A stretch of DNA of 64,000 bases from Notamacropus eugenii. Its lineage: Eukaryota; Chordata; Mammalia; Diprotodontia; Macropodidae. The stretch is taken from positions 554,110,705 to 554,174,704 of the forward strand of contig NC_092872.1 in the NCBI RefSeq assembly GCF_028372415.1. The letters run 5' to 3'. The translations under genes were made by a program, and so were the position numbers. The notes beneath the pieces were generated by a model that did no database searches, was not told the origin of the DNA, and saw only the letters and a program-made list of their open reading frames with translations. Below are positions 22,196 to 33,700 of this stretch, piece after piece (position 1 is the stretch's first letter; every line of letters begins with the position of its first letter).

Positions 22196-22750
22196 CTCTC
22201 TGTGAAATGGGTGGGTTCTCATCCTTTAACAGCTCTAAATATCACAATGGTCACTGGTAATTTATTAATGGTGACTTCTGGCAAAGCAAGGAAGGGAATC
22301 AGAATCATTGGGTTTCAGGTATTAAGCTGAGTCCCACTAGTATGCAAGGGCCCTCCAATTCAGGAAGGGCTTTGTGAAGTACATATTAAAACCCTTTGGG
22401 AGGTATGAAATTTACACTAATAGGCAGAAAATGAGCAGTGGCCTCTACATTTTGTTTTGTTTTTTCCCATTCCAGCTTTGCTGTTTGTTTATCAATTTTA
22501 GGATATTTCTCCTATGGGAATTTTGTTTTGTTTTTGTTATTGATTTTAAGTAATATACATGTATTCCTTTCAAAGAGAAGATCCACAGAGTGTTTCAGTC
22601 AGTACTTCAGGTCCTGTTTGTTATAAATTTGCATGTTACAAAGGGTCCAACACTTGTGAATTGTTCGTGGAGATCAGCCCAATGACGTTCTGGTTACTGG
22701 TGACAGTAACCACATGAAACGTAGTCGATTCCTCAAGTGACTGCATGAGT
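22196..22750. other. unassigned sequence
   Basis: No repeat or gene recognised. T-rich around 22445-22560. Confidence 0.5.
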
Positions 22751-22754
22751 CAGA

Positions 22755-23200
22755 GAGGCAGACTAAGAGTCTGGAGGCGCACAGGCTTTAAATCAACCTC
22801 ACCCTCATTCATTAGGTAACCCTGGACAAGTTGTTTCCCACCATGAGCCTAAGCCTCTATGTCTAGAAACTGGGCTAGTGTAATAAATAGATAAATTAAT
22901 GGAATTGAAGTCAGTAAAACCTGCATTTGAATCCTACCTCAGATACTTCCTAGCTATGTGTAACTTAGATAACTCACTTCTTTAAGCAATGAGAGAGGGT
23001 TTAAATACACCTTCTATGTTCCAGGCACTGTTCTAGGTATTGGAAATGTAGATACAGGGAATGAAATAATCCCTACTGACAATGAGCTTACATTCTAAGC
23101 TTCTCCAGACCTGCTTCCTCATCTGAAAAATGGTGTTAGACTTGACAACATCTAGGTTCCCTTCCTCTCTATGATCTACAAGAATTTTTCCTGCTCTGTC
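22755..23200. repeat. MIR relics (+), interrupted by an antisense L2 tail
   Basis: Sense MIR pieces at 22755-22880 (taaccctggacaagttg) and 22882-22985 (gaagtcagtaaaacctgc). An L2 end on the minus strand lies at 23000-23100 (ttccaggcactgttctaggt). A MIR remainder (tgcttcctcatctgaaaaat) follows to 23190. Confidence 0.6.
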
Positions 23201-23454
23201 AGTGACTGGGAGTTTTAGGCCACCATTCTTTCCTGGACAGTGGTAGGGCTGGAACCAGGGGGCTGGAACCACCAGGGGGAAGTGTCTGACTTTGCCTGAG
23301 AGAGGTGGAAAACTGATCCCTTGACCCACCATTGAGATTTGAAGACAAAGCACACCCACCTGGCTGGCAGCCCTGGTTAACATTCTCACATCCCTCCACT
23401 CCCTTCCCCCAGCTGCTGACAAACTCACTTAATGAAATAACTCTGCAGGCCAAC

Positions 23455-24130
23455 ATGGCTGCAAAACATTTCTTGAAATGTAAAACATTTCATCTCTTTT
23501 CGCCTTGATCATGGTGACATCTGACACTCAGCTGAAGCGGGCATGACAGGGCGGGTTTGTGGATATGTCTTTTTTAATGCCTTTTAAGCTGTCATTTAGT
23601 ACTTATCTGTGGCAAATACCTGGACCTAGGCAAAGAAAACATTCAGCCGAGTCAAAAGTGCAGTTACTAATCAGTCCTGGCAAACAAACCCTCTATTGGC
23701 CCCTGTAGAATTGGTTGGTGGGTAGATTTCTCAGAGCCCCAGAAATGAAAAATGGTGGGTATGCACAAGGCCTTGGTCCTTATCAGGTCAAGTTTATCTC
23801 AGCTTCACGTTTACTCTTCATTACCTCTGAGCAAAAGACAAAATTGGCTTGGAAAGGATACACCAAGCCCATCATGTGTTGTGTTCTTAATTGCTAACAC
23901 CATTCATTAATCAAATGTTGGAAAGCCAGGCTTGGAAGTGCCACCAGGGAGCTAGCAGGTTTAGGCCTACCTAGTTTAGTATGCTAATGACAACTGATTT
24001 TCCTAATATGCCAGTCAAAAGCTACTTTCTCTAATCTGTCCTAAGCTTTTGTGACAATCAGAGCATACGGTGACAGCTGTGGAATGAGAGCTGCTGCATC
24101 CCACTCTGAGGGGCTTCAGGACTCTGTTTA
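23455..24130. promoter_or_regulatory. repeat-free block, candidate conserved non-coding element
   Basis: About 675 bp without any recognised repeat, bordered by repeat-rich sequence. It carries clustered transcription-factor-like words: an octamer-like atgctaatgac near 23981, an E-box cagctg near 24075, and gata-type cttatctgtgg near 23603. The open frame at 23715-23897 is short and featureless. This is suggestive only. Confidence 0.3.
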
Positions 24131-24544
24131 ATATCTCAGGGGGAGATGGGCCACCTGGAAGTTGGGAGCCTGAGATCACAGGATCATACATATTCTCATA
24201 GGAAGACTCACAATAAATCTATACATTGGAAAGCGGCAGGGAGGAGGGTGGCAAGGGGAGATCACCAAATCCCTGAAGCAAAGACTGCAACGATCTGGGG
24301 CTTCAGGATTATGTTGAAGAAATGGCAAGGTTAAACAGTAATTATATTTGACTTCAGAATGATAATTTCCTCTCAGAAGGGATGTGACTGGTGTTTGAGC
24401 TAAGTCTTTTTCCTATCTAGATTCTAAAAATTTGAGGGAACAGACATCTTCCTAGACCCTTTATCCTGGAGGAGGGGCGAATCTGGGAAGATTGTGATTA
24501 AGATGTGAAAACAGATGGGAAGCTGTTTATAAGGCATTCCTCTA

Positions 24545-24765
24545 GCATGGCTTTGTTGTTACTGTTTAGTCATTTTAGTTGTATCCAACTCTTGGCAGTC
24601 CCAAAGATAGTGGAGTAGTTTACCATTTCCCTCTTCAGCTCATTTTACAGATGAGGAAACTGAGGCAAAAAGAGTCACACAGGTAGTAAGTGTCTGAGGC
24701 CAGATATGAACTCAAGAGTTTTTTGGTTCCTGGCCTAGAGCTCTCTTCACTCCACCTCTACCTGT
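24545..24765 (-). mobile_element. CORE-SINE with BovB-like tail (antisense)
   Basis: Antisense tail tagttgtatccaactcttgg, then attttacagatgaggaaact, then the head side (ctctcttcactccacctct). Confidence 0.8.
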
Positions 24766-25269
24766 TTATTGGCTATTTTTGTCAACTTTGATTGTTTTTA
24801 AGATGGTGGGATCTCACTTTCTCTTTATTTGTTGTCTTTTACCTCAGTCGTTTCCAATCATACTCCTTCCTTATTGAATGCTCCCTTGTAGTAAAGAAAA
24901 AAAAGTTAAGCAAAACAAACTGACAATACCAGTGTGTCTGATAGAAAATAGTGTCTGACAATGTATGTGACATATTGTTCCTGCGGTCCCTCACTTCTCT
25001 ATAGAGAGAAGGAAAGTGTTTTTCAACATCTTTTCTTTAGAATCAAATTGATATTTGCAATTAATCGAAGTTGGCTTCTGCTTAATGTTGTTTTAAAGAC
25101 CTCTCCTCTGTCTAGTATGCTAAGCTGCCTCCCAAATGCTAACGTTTGCTACTCAAATTCAGTTTGTAAAACCTTGTAACCTTATTATGATGAATGACTA
25201 TTGAACATAATGACATGGCTATATATGGTCATAATTTATTAATTTAATATATTTGTGCATATATAATAT
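24766..25269. other. unassigned sequence
   Basis: No element recognised. The 72-codon frame at 24961-25179 has no domain signature. Confidence 0.45.
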
Positions 25270-25700
25270 TTTAAGAATAATGAACAGAGAATTAGGTTTG
25301 AAGCCAGAAAGACTTGAGTTCATTTTCTGACTCAGCAGTTTTGTGGACGTGTAGGGCTCTTCACGTCATTTAAGCCCAAGTTTCTTCAGCTATAAAAACA
25401 GGGATAATAAAAGCATCTATTTCACAGGGTTGTGGTGAAACATAAAGGGATAATATATGTATAGTATTTTGCAAGTCATGATGTGCAGCATGGCAACTGT
25501 GCTGGTATTATTGTAATCAGTATTACTGTTATGGACAGACATGAGAAATAACGTGACATATTGGTTTGGTGACAGACCTTGGAGCCAGAAAGACCTGGGC
25601 TCAACTTGCCTCCGTGCATACATTAGCTATGTGAACCTGGACAATTTCCATAATATTTCAATGCCCCTAGGAAACTCCCTTAAGACTAAAAATTTCGGAT
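25270..25700 (+). repeat. two successive MIR-type SINEs
   Basis: 25270-25540 reads gaattaggtttgaagccaga and ttcagctataaaaacaggga. 25548-25700 reads cgtgacatattggtttggtg, then gccagaaagacctgggctca and gctatgtgaacctggaca. Confidence 0.7.
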
Positions 25701-26134
25701 GAGTTGCCAGGTTTCATCAGTGAAGTAAGTTCTCTATACCAGGACATCTCTGCACTGATGAATGAAATCATAGTTTCGCCCACCCATTCCAAGGCCAAAG
25801 AAGAAAAGAGCCCTGATGTATGTAATTCTCCTAGTTCTGCTTATTTTTCTCCTACTTTGTAATGTGTGTAATAATCATTTTTTTCAGAATTATATGAAAA
25901 TATAGGAAGGCCATATGCTTATTTAAGGGTTTTTTTATTGTTGTTGCATATGTACATGGAATGGAACTTTTCTGTACAAAGGACATTATGAAAGTAATGA
26001 CTAGACATATGAGAGTTTGTTTAGGTTAGAATCCATGGTAAATCAGCTGTGAAATTTCAGATAATCCCTTTCTCATACCAGAATGATCATCATTAAGAAT
26101 AATTGCACTAGAGAAATCTTAGGATTATGGGATT

Positions 26135-26250
26135 TAGATCCCCAAAGGACCTTAGAGGTCATTTAATTTAAATTTTTCATTTTACAGATGAAGAAACTGA
26201 GGTCTAGAAAGTCAAGAATTTTCCCAAGGTCAGACAGAAACTTGTTTTCC
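26135..26250 (-). repeat. MIR-like relic (antisense)
   Basis: Reads aaaggaccttagaggtcatt, then attttacagatgaagaaact and ttttcccaaggtca. Confidence 0.6.
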
Positions 26251-26261
26251 TATAATAAACC

Positions 26262-26400
26262 CATTTTATATCTATCTATCTATCTGTCTATCTATACATA
26301 CATTTGCATACATACATACATATGTGTGTACACACACACATATACACATACATATACATGTATGTATATATAATACGGATCTATACCTAGTACTATATAT
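26262..26400. repeat. (TCTA)n / CA-TA microsatellite
   Basis: Runs of tatctatctatc followed by acatacatac and cacacacatatac. Confidence 0.9.
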
Positions 26401-26424
26401 GTGTAGATATGTCAGATATAAACT

Positions 26425-26690
26425 GATATTGTTCAATTGTGTATGACTCTTTGTGGACCTATTTGGGGTTTTCTTGGTAAAAATACTGGAGTGGTTTGCT
26501 ATTTCTTTCTCCAGATCATTTTATACATAAGGAAACTGAGGAAAACAGGAATAAATGTCTTGTCCAAGATTAAGTCACACAGTTAATAAGTGTCTGAGAT
26601 AAATAAGCATCTGAGATCTGATTTGAACTCAGTCAAGTCATCCTGACACCAGACCCAGCACTCCATCCACTATATCGCCTATATAAATTG
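26425..26690 (-). mobile_element. CORE-SINE with BovB-like tail (antisense)
   Basis: Antisense tail gttcaattgtgtatgactct, then tttggggttttcttgg, then the CORE and the head ccagcactccatccactata. Confidence 0.8.
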
Positions 26691-26789
26691 ATGGCTTTCA
26701 GTAAAACAAGCAAACAAAACACTTCTAGTTCTGCTGTGACAAATACAGTGGGTTTGCCTTTACCTTAGTCTTAGGGGAGGAGTGAGCAA

Positions 26790-26940
26790 TGTCCAATTAG
26801 TCAATCAGTCATTCAAGGAAGCATTTATTAAGTCCCTTTGACATGCCAAGCGCTGTGCCAGGCACTGGGAATAGAAAAACAAAAATGAAACTGTCCTTGA
26901 ATTAAAGAATATTACATTCTGCAGGGGTAAGTGACAGAAT
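26790..26940 (-). repeat. L2 3'-end relic (antisense)
   Basis: Reads tcaaggaagcatttattaag, then gtgccaggcactgggaatag. Confidence 0.7.
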
Positions 26941-27095
26941 GATATATATATGTATGTATATATGTATGTATGTATGTATGTATACAGACATATATACACA
27001 TATACATACATATATACATATACATATACATATATAGATATAGATATATAACACAGTATACATAGATAGATATAGATACATCTATCTACATATAT
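26940..27095. repeat. TATG/TACA/GATA microsatellite
   Basis: Mixed tetranucleotide and dinucleotide runs (tgtatgtatgtatg, atatacatatac, gatatagata). Confidence 0.9.
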
Positions 27096-27098
27096 TGT

Positions 27099-27292
27099 GT
27101 TCGTCCTTCATTTTCAAAGAGGACCATGAATGACATCAGAGAAATGATGACATGACTTGCACTTGACTTTGTTTTGAGTGAGGCAGGGCTGTGCAAATTC
27201 ACCAGCCTCACTTTCTCCTCCAGAGTGATCTGGATCCAGTGACCACACATTCACCAGAATGACTCGAGATGGCCCAGGATGCAATGGGAGAC
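27099..27292 (-). mobile_element. RTE-tailed SINE, 3' part (antisense)
   Basis: Antisense copy of the 3' two-thirds of the SINE seen complete at 54287-54601. It starts with the shared tail hairpin (tccttcattttcaaagagga), followed by gacatgacttgcacttgact and agtgatctggatccagtgac. It is truncated at a GT microsatellite. Confidence 0.8.
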
Positions 27293-27450
27293 GTGTGTGT
27301 GTGTGTGTATACACACACACAAATATATACACACACACACACACATACATGCATACACAATGTACTTATGTATGCATATATAACTATGCATATATACACA
27401 TATGTATATCATACACATGTATACATATAAATCTAAACAAAATATATACA
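27293..27450. repeat. (GT)n/(AC)n and TA-rich microsatellite
   Basis: gtgtgtgtgtgtgt directly followed by tacacacacacac, which is self-complementary. A degenerate CA/TA sequence continues. Confidence 0.9.
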
Positions 27451-27714
27451 AAATGAACGCAAACTAACCCATTCACTAGGTACCAGCCCTCCAATTGATT
27501 TCATCCTGCCTGTTCTTCTCTATGATATTTCTCTGTTCACTGACATGATAGCCCAGAATATAATGGTTCTTGTGGCTGACTGCTTTAATTTTCCAACTCA
27601 CATTCTCACCCCTAATGGACAGAGGATAAATACCTGCCAAGAGGTGTGAATAGTGATAAATCAGCAATCAAATGTTTCAATAATTGACACCTAATCTGTG
27701 ATGTCATTGGTTCC

Positions 27715-27905
27715 CTATACAAGCTGTCCTAAATGGAGAGGGTCAGAATAAATATCACTACCTGCTTTGCAGATTATACTTAGTTGTCTGAAGCCCTGCA
27801 AGGGTAAGTAATTTGCCCAGGGTCACTTATCCATTATTTGTCATGGGTGGGACTTGAACCCAGATCTTTCTGACTCTGGGACCATTCCTCTATCTAATCC
27901 ACACT
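27715..27905 (-). repeat. MIR-type SINE (antisense)
   Basis: Reads taagtaatttgcccagggtc, then gggtgggacttgaacccaga, then gaccattcctctatctaat. Confidence 0.65.
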
Positions 27906-28196
27906 ATCTTTTTCTAAATATTTCAAATCAATAATGACAACAAAAGTCTAAAGCCCCCAGACTATGATGTCCATAGTGATAATTCACTGAAACATCTATT
28001 AAATTTATCAGGGAGAGATTGTCATGGAGGAAGAGGAGGCATTTCAGGATGCTCCTGGGGCTCCCCTGCTCATTTCTAAATGGTCCTCCTCTCTTTGGGA
28101 CATCAGGATCTGAGAAGTCTAGAGGCTAGACCTGAGGATGGTTAAAAAAAATAATCCCTGTCATTCCCTGTGGGTGGAGCTGACCTTCAAGGCTGA

Positions 28197-28547
28197 GGAC
28201 ACAAAAATATCAAGGTAGTTGGAGGCAAAGTAAAGAAACCAGGTAAACATGGTGGGAGGCCAGCCAAAATTGACTTGAAAGCAAAGCTTGAGAGAAGCCA
28301 GCAGAGTACAAGAGAATATTGTAGGGCCAGAGAAAAGCTTCAATATCAGTATCTGGAAGAATCAGTGTCTAGTCGGGAGAGAGCCATCTGTGGTCTCAGA
28401 GAACTGGAAATGTACAAGCAATGGTGCATGGCAATGGATCAAAGAAAAACTCCCTCAGAAATAAAAGCTCTCCTACCTGGAGAGGAGCAGAACTCCAGCA
28501 GACATAGGGATACTGTAAAAACAGAAGCTAATAACAATTCCTGGTGA
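28197..28547 (+). pseudogene. CREBL2: CREBL2 processed pseudogene (retrocopy), start codon lost
   Basis: CREBL2 is a small (about 120 aa) bZIP-like nuclear protein. The frame here reads VVGGKVKKPGK (from about 28215), then PAKIDLKAKLERS, SSRERAIC, LEMYKQWCMAMDQ and PSEIKALL, and ends NNNSW plus TGA, which is the family's C-terminus. It is one uninterrupted frame, whereas the parental coding region is split by introns, so this is a retrocopy. Damage: no ATG (an upstream TGA lies at 28194-28196), an extra Tyr codon in the basic region, one Glu missing from the zipper, a few codons missing near the C-terminus, and changed basic-region residues (an Arg to Gln). All indels keep the frame and there is no internal stop. 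Identity is by recall of the conserved protein. Confidence 0.85.
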
Positions 28548-29081
28548 AGATCATTTTCATTTAGACTTATGAATCAATTGATGAATTGAACATTCAGAAT
28601 CACATGAAGAATGGGCAAGATTGGGCTTTGGAGTTTAATTTGCTACCTACAGTTCAGCGGTCATTTATGTTAACCTGCAGCTGTTGACTAAAATCTGTGA
28701 TCATATGTGTTGAAGGACCTTGCTTTAACCTTCAACAACAGGAAAATTCAAAATATTCAGTTCTCTTTCATTTGATGTTGATAGCTGCAGTAGATTTGCA
28801 CATGACGTGATGCTTGGAAAAAAAACCCTGTGGCGTGTAGGACAATAAGTTAAATGATGATAGTTTTGCACCTTAGCTCCATATTGTTGATTAATTATGT
28901 TGTCTTCATTTAATTCTGTGTGTTGGTGTCACTTCATTGGCTTTGTTTTTTGTATAACCTTATACTGAAAAACCAAACAGGCTGTTTGCTAAATTATAAA
29001 TTTTCAGCCTTTAAAATGAACTTCTTTTATCAAATTTATTTGAATGTTGTGTAACATATATGTGTGTGATATATATGTGTG

Positions 29082-29123
29082 TATCTATCTATCTATCTAT
29101 ATCTATCTGTCTGTCTATCTATC

Positions 29124-29187
<64 letters not shown>
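29082..29187 (+). repeat. (TCTA)n microsatellite
   Basis: About 105 bases of TCTA units with a few CTGT variants near 29107-29125. The last 63 bases are nearly pure. Confidence 0.95.
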
Positions 29188-29189
<2 letters not shown>

Positions 29190-29524
29190 TTCCCTTGCAG
29201 GAACCACAGTTCTGTTTTATGCATCATTCTAGCATAAATTGTGCATATGTACTAACAATTATGTGGATTTTTATTTCGGTAACCCATGATGATCTTTCTG
29301 TTATATTGCACCTACTACAGACAATCCATATAAAAACTATTTGGGAAAGCTTCTCTTAGAAACTCTTGCACTTATTCTCCCCAACTAAATTTATAAACTG
29401 TTAAAATTTTCTCATCTATATTAGAAAGTAAATTAATCAAATTTTAAAATTACTTTTAAGGTATTCATATGTAGTGAGCTTTTTCTTATTTCTGGATGTG
29501 TACATATACACATATGTATATACA

Positions 29525-29529
<5 letters not shown>

Positions 29530-29578
<49 letters not shown>

Positions 29579-29579
29579 A
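29530..29579 (+). repeat. (GA)n microsatellite
   Basis: Fifty bases of GA with one AA interruption. Confidence 0.95.
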
Positions 29580-30154
29580 TGTTAACAGGTATATATAAAG
29601 AGAGATATACTAAAACATCTCTTGTTTTGTACACTCAACTAGCTTGGGTGACTATTTTAGAAAAATTAGTTTAAAATTAGCTGCTGGTCCTTCCAGATCT
29701 TGTTTCTGCCTCAAGATTTATTATAAAATGACCTACAGCTTGCTTATAGCTCTAATGACTGCCACAGTAACCAAAATGCCAAGCTTCTTTCCTTGATGTG
29801 AGACTGAAAGACATTGAGTCTGATTTGTGCTTCATTCTGAGAAAGGCACAAAAGAAGAGTTATAATATTTCTGGTCTTACTTGTACAAGCCAGAAAGATA
29901 CCTACCTGAGAGGAACCTATGTCTTGTGTGTCCAAGGAAAACTCAGGGAAAATGAATACTTTGGTCCTGTCTAAGCCGCAGCTCTCTTTCCTGAATCTCA
30001 CATTAGTTACAAACATAAATGTTATGGCTATACACATCCCTGCCATAAATACGTGAGCCTAAGGGGAGCAGAGAACAATTTTTCTACTGACCTTTGCTAT
30101 TCATATCCAAGCCTACATTTACATGAATGTTTGTTTTCCCCAAAAGAGGGTTTA

Positions 30155-30204
30155 GTACAGTATGAGGAATCAGGCTTATGTACAGTATGAGGAATCAGGC
30201 TTAT
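30155..30204 (+). repeat. perfect 25-bp tandem duplication
   Basis: The 25-base unit that begins gtacagtatgagg occurs twice, head to tail and identical. Confidence 0.95.
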
Positions 30205-31914
30205 GACAAAGTATAAAAATCTTATTTTATACTTGTTTAAAAGAAATACAAGTATTGAATACAATTAAATTTTTCTGCTGTTGCTCCTATCATGAGGCCT
30301 TTTATCATTGTCTCTTAGACAATTAAATCAGAAGTTGTGATCTCTTACTACTAAACCACAATGATATGTAATTGGCCCACTATCCCCTATCAATTGACTT
30401 TTTTACCAAAAGTTTGGTATAAAATGTTATTTTAGGGAAGATACATCTTCCCCAGGAAGATGATGTAGGCCGTTTTGGGGAGCATGAGTGAATGTATATC
30501 CTTCTTGGACTGTAAGGTATGCCCTCACCTGGCCTGGGAGCCTAACAATCTGTTGTTCTTTGGAGTTCAAAGTCGTTTGTCCCTTTGGTGTTATGTGATC
30601 ACCATTGGTAAACTGCTAGTTTAGCTCTCTCCTTTTCCCCAAATCTTTGTGTTTTGGTGCAATAAAGGTAGGAAGAATATTTAATGTCTTAGAAACTGCA
30701 CATGTTTTTGTTAGTTTTGGTTACTTGATCATATATGTTTTCCAAAATATCCTAAGACTTGGCTTACATTGTTTCTAGACCATTGAGAATACCATCTGAG
30801 TTATTATTATCAATGCAAACATGCCAAAATGAAAATTGTTTGTTTGATGCACTGTGCCTATTATGCTTGAACTATTTTCTCCCTGACAGTAATTTTGTAT
30901 ATATGGGGTCCTTTGAACTTGTGTTGTAATATCTTTACAAGAGTTGATAATTTTGCCCTCGTGTAGAGAATATGGAATTCATATAAGGGTAATTTACAAT
31001 TTGTTGTACTTATTTTATTCTCAGAACTTTTACTTGGTCTTTGCAGATAAACAAATGAAACCAAGAGAAGATGCCTTGACTTTCAAAAGGAATGTTTTGA
31101 GCACTCTGGGGATTGTACTGTCAGAGTATTTTGGTGATTTTAAAGCATGGTTGTAAATGTCATTGATTAAAAGAATTGGAGAACTTCCTGTTTCATTTCA
31201 TTCCATTTCAGCTAGAGCATAGCGTTTATTAAAGTTCAAGCATTGCTCATGTGGTTGGACAGCGAAAAGCAGAGAGAACATCCAAGATGATGAGACAGTC
31301 ACCAGTTCTGAAATATTGCATGCTATGACATACTTAGGATGAGTAACTATATTGGCACTTTTCTTTCCTATTTAAGAAAGATTTTGGGGGAAAAATGTAT
31401 TTTTTCAGGCATTGGATTCTCAGTTAATTTCCTATAAACCTGCTGTTTTAAAATCAATACAGTATGATATTAAATGAGTTTTAAAAAGAGAAGTTTTGAA
31501 TTGAGTCTAGCTGTTTAAAATATATCTTTCCATGATACTTTATGTATAACCTCTGTTTCATTGTAGCAAACTTATATCACTGTTGTCCAACTCACTGACA
31601 GTATTTACCAGTGCCATCTTCTAGCAACTGATCATCCTTCAATTATGATAGACCTGATTTGACTTATTTCATGGGAGAATGTCTGGAATTTTAATTGAAA
31701 TAAAGGCTAAATAGTGTAAATAACATAATTGATCAATTTCATAAGAAATCAGTTAGATATACATGTACATTGCTTAAAAATAAATATAACTTTTAAACCA
31801 CAAGCTATTTCTGAGACATTGAAGGAATTTTTATTTCTCTAAAAAGCATTGTACATTTATATTTTTATTAAAAATTAAAAAAGAGGTCTCAAAATTTATC
31901 TAGCTATATCACCG

Positions 31915-32105
31915 CTTCTCACCACCTTTCTTACTGTTTCTTCTTCCCTTTCTTTTCCTTCTTCCAGTTCTATTCTCATTCTGCCCTTTGCCCTTTCTCC
32001 TTTGCATGTACCTCTTTCCCATTCTGTATCTCTCCCTCCCTCTCTTTTATCTATTCCTGTCTTTCATCATTTTTACCCCTCATCCTTCTTCTTTTTCTCC
32101 CACAG
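31915..32105 (+). repeat. polypyrimidine-rich tract
   Basis: About 190 bases dominated by C and T on the plus strand, ending tctcccacag. It resembles a 3' splice site by composition only. Confidence 0.8.
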
Positions 32106-32139
32106 CTTTAGTTGACAACAATATGAAATTTTTTTTGTA

Positions 32140-32330
32140 TTTATAATAGAATTTTGGGAATAGAAAATAATTTAGTTATTATCTAGTTCAACCATGTCAT
32201 TTGACAAATGAGGGAAATGAGAGCCAGAGAAGTTAAATAATTTTCCCATGGTCACACAGTTAATTAATGAGATAGCTGCATTTGGACCCAGGTCTCCTGA
32301 CTCTTCTCACTGCATCAAATCTCCTTCCTT
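32140..32330 (-). repeat. MIR-like SINE relic (antisense)
   Basis: Reads agttattatctagttcaacc, then tttgacaaatgagggaaat, then gtcacacagttaattaatg and atttggacccaggtctcctg. Confidence 0.65.
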
Positions 32331-32779
32331 TTATTGTTCGGAAAATATTTATTTTCAATATCATAATGCAAAAAAGGCAACGGGTTAAGCATTTGATGCT
32401 TTTAATTATATTATGTGACAGTGAAAAGAGCACTGGACTTGAGTTTTAGTTTGCAAGAGTTATTTCTTAATTCTATGAGAAAAAATGTATATATTTTAAA
32501 TCAAATTTAATGTGCCCTTTTACAGATTTTTCCCTCTGTAGGTGTGTGGTCTTGGCAGAAAAAAAAATATAACTAATCAGTCTCCTCTGTGTTAGGAGGC
32601 ACTTCTAATTTCTATTTTGTAAATTGTGTTTTCTTTTGCTGCTGAAAGGACATGGTACACTTAATCTGTGTATTATCTTAAGCTGTGTTATAAAAGGGGG
32701 TTAACTGTAGACAGAGGAGTGATTTAATCATGCTGGAGAAAAATTGATTTGCTGGACATCTTTATCCTACTTAAAGATC

Positions 32780-33700
32780 CATAGTAACTCATGTTTGTTT
32801 AGTGCTTTAAAGGTTAGTGAAGCATTTTCCCCTAACTACCCTGTGAGGTAGGTAGTGCAAATAGCATCATTCCCATTTTATAGATAAAGCAACTGATGTT
32901 CAGAGAGGGGAGATGACTTGCCCAGGATCACATAGTTTTGTCAGCTTTGGGTCCTAAACTTAAATCTAGGTTTCCTGACTCTCTTTTGCCAGAGACCTGT
33001 GGCTACTAGCAGACTTGATTTGGGGTATCATCTTTTTTCAGTGAGAGATCACCATTATTGGACATTTTTCCGTAGTGCATTATGTGGACCTCTCACATGG
33101 GAAAACTAGCTGAAAACTGGTGATCCATAGGATGGCAGGTCTAGAGCTGTTTAACCCAGTCATTTTTACAGATTTGCCTGTGGTCACACAGGAGGCAAGA
33201 ATCAGAGAGGAGATGTGAAGCCTTGACCCTCTTATACCAGCTCCTCTGCTCTTTCCACTGAGACGGTTCAAATTAAAAAGGGCTATTCAAGCACTGAGTT
33301 GACCATTATAAGTTCAAGAGGGAGGGAAAGAAATAAATGTTTACTGAGCACCTACTATATGCCAGGCACTGTGCTAAGTGCTTCATAAATATTATCTCAT
33401 TGATCTTCACAACAACCTGCAAAGTAAATATTGTTATTATCCCCATAAACTGAGGCAAAGAGAGGTTAAGTGATTTGCAGAGGATCACACAGCTAGTCAG
33501 CGTCTGAAGTCAAATTTGAACTCAGGTCTTCCTGATTCCAGGTCAAGTACCTTAGAGAGCATTGAGTCTAACCACCTCTTTGCAGATAAGAAAGCTGGAC
33601 CAAGAGAAGCTAAATGACTTGCCTAAGGTTACAGAAAAAGTGTATATCAGAGATGAGATCTGGACTCAGGCCCATCTGATTCCAGATCTGATGCATCTCC
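32780..33700 (-). repeat. cluster of four antisense MIR-type SINEs
   Basis: 32780-33000 (ctgtgaggtaggtagtgcaa, gacttgcccaggatcacata). 33120-33265 (gtggtcacacaggaggcaag). 33315-33545 is the clearest (actgagcacctactatatgc, ggcactgtgctaagtgcttc, aactgaggcaaagagaggtt). 33555-33700 (gagcattgagtctaaccacc, aaatgacttgcctaagg). Confidence 0.75.

Larger units (their letters stand above)
28548..31882 (+). pseudogene. probable retrotransposed CREBL2 3' UTR
   Basis: About 3.3 kb directly downstream of the CREBL2 retrocopy with no SINE, L2, MIR or RTE recognised, while the rest of the window has one every few hundred bases. It holds only simple repeats (29082-29187, 29530-29579) and a 25-bp tandem duplication. 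The right end has AATAAA at 31779-31784, ATTAAA at 31867-31872 and an A-rich end at 31870-31882. No clear target-site duplication was found. An independent unique sequence remains possible. Confidence 0.45.

Noticed and set aside
29082..29187. Regular TCTA array considered as a CRISPR-like array
   Set aside because: Pure tetranucleotide repeat with no spacers, in a mammalian genome.
31915..32110. Polypyrimidine tract plus AG as a 3' splice site of a host exon
   Set aside because: No coding frame follows and no matching donor or homology is visible.
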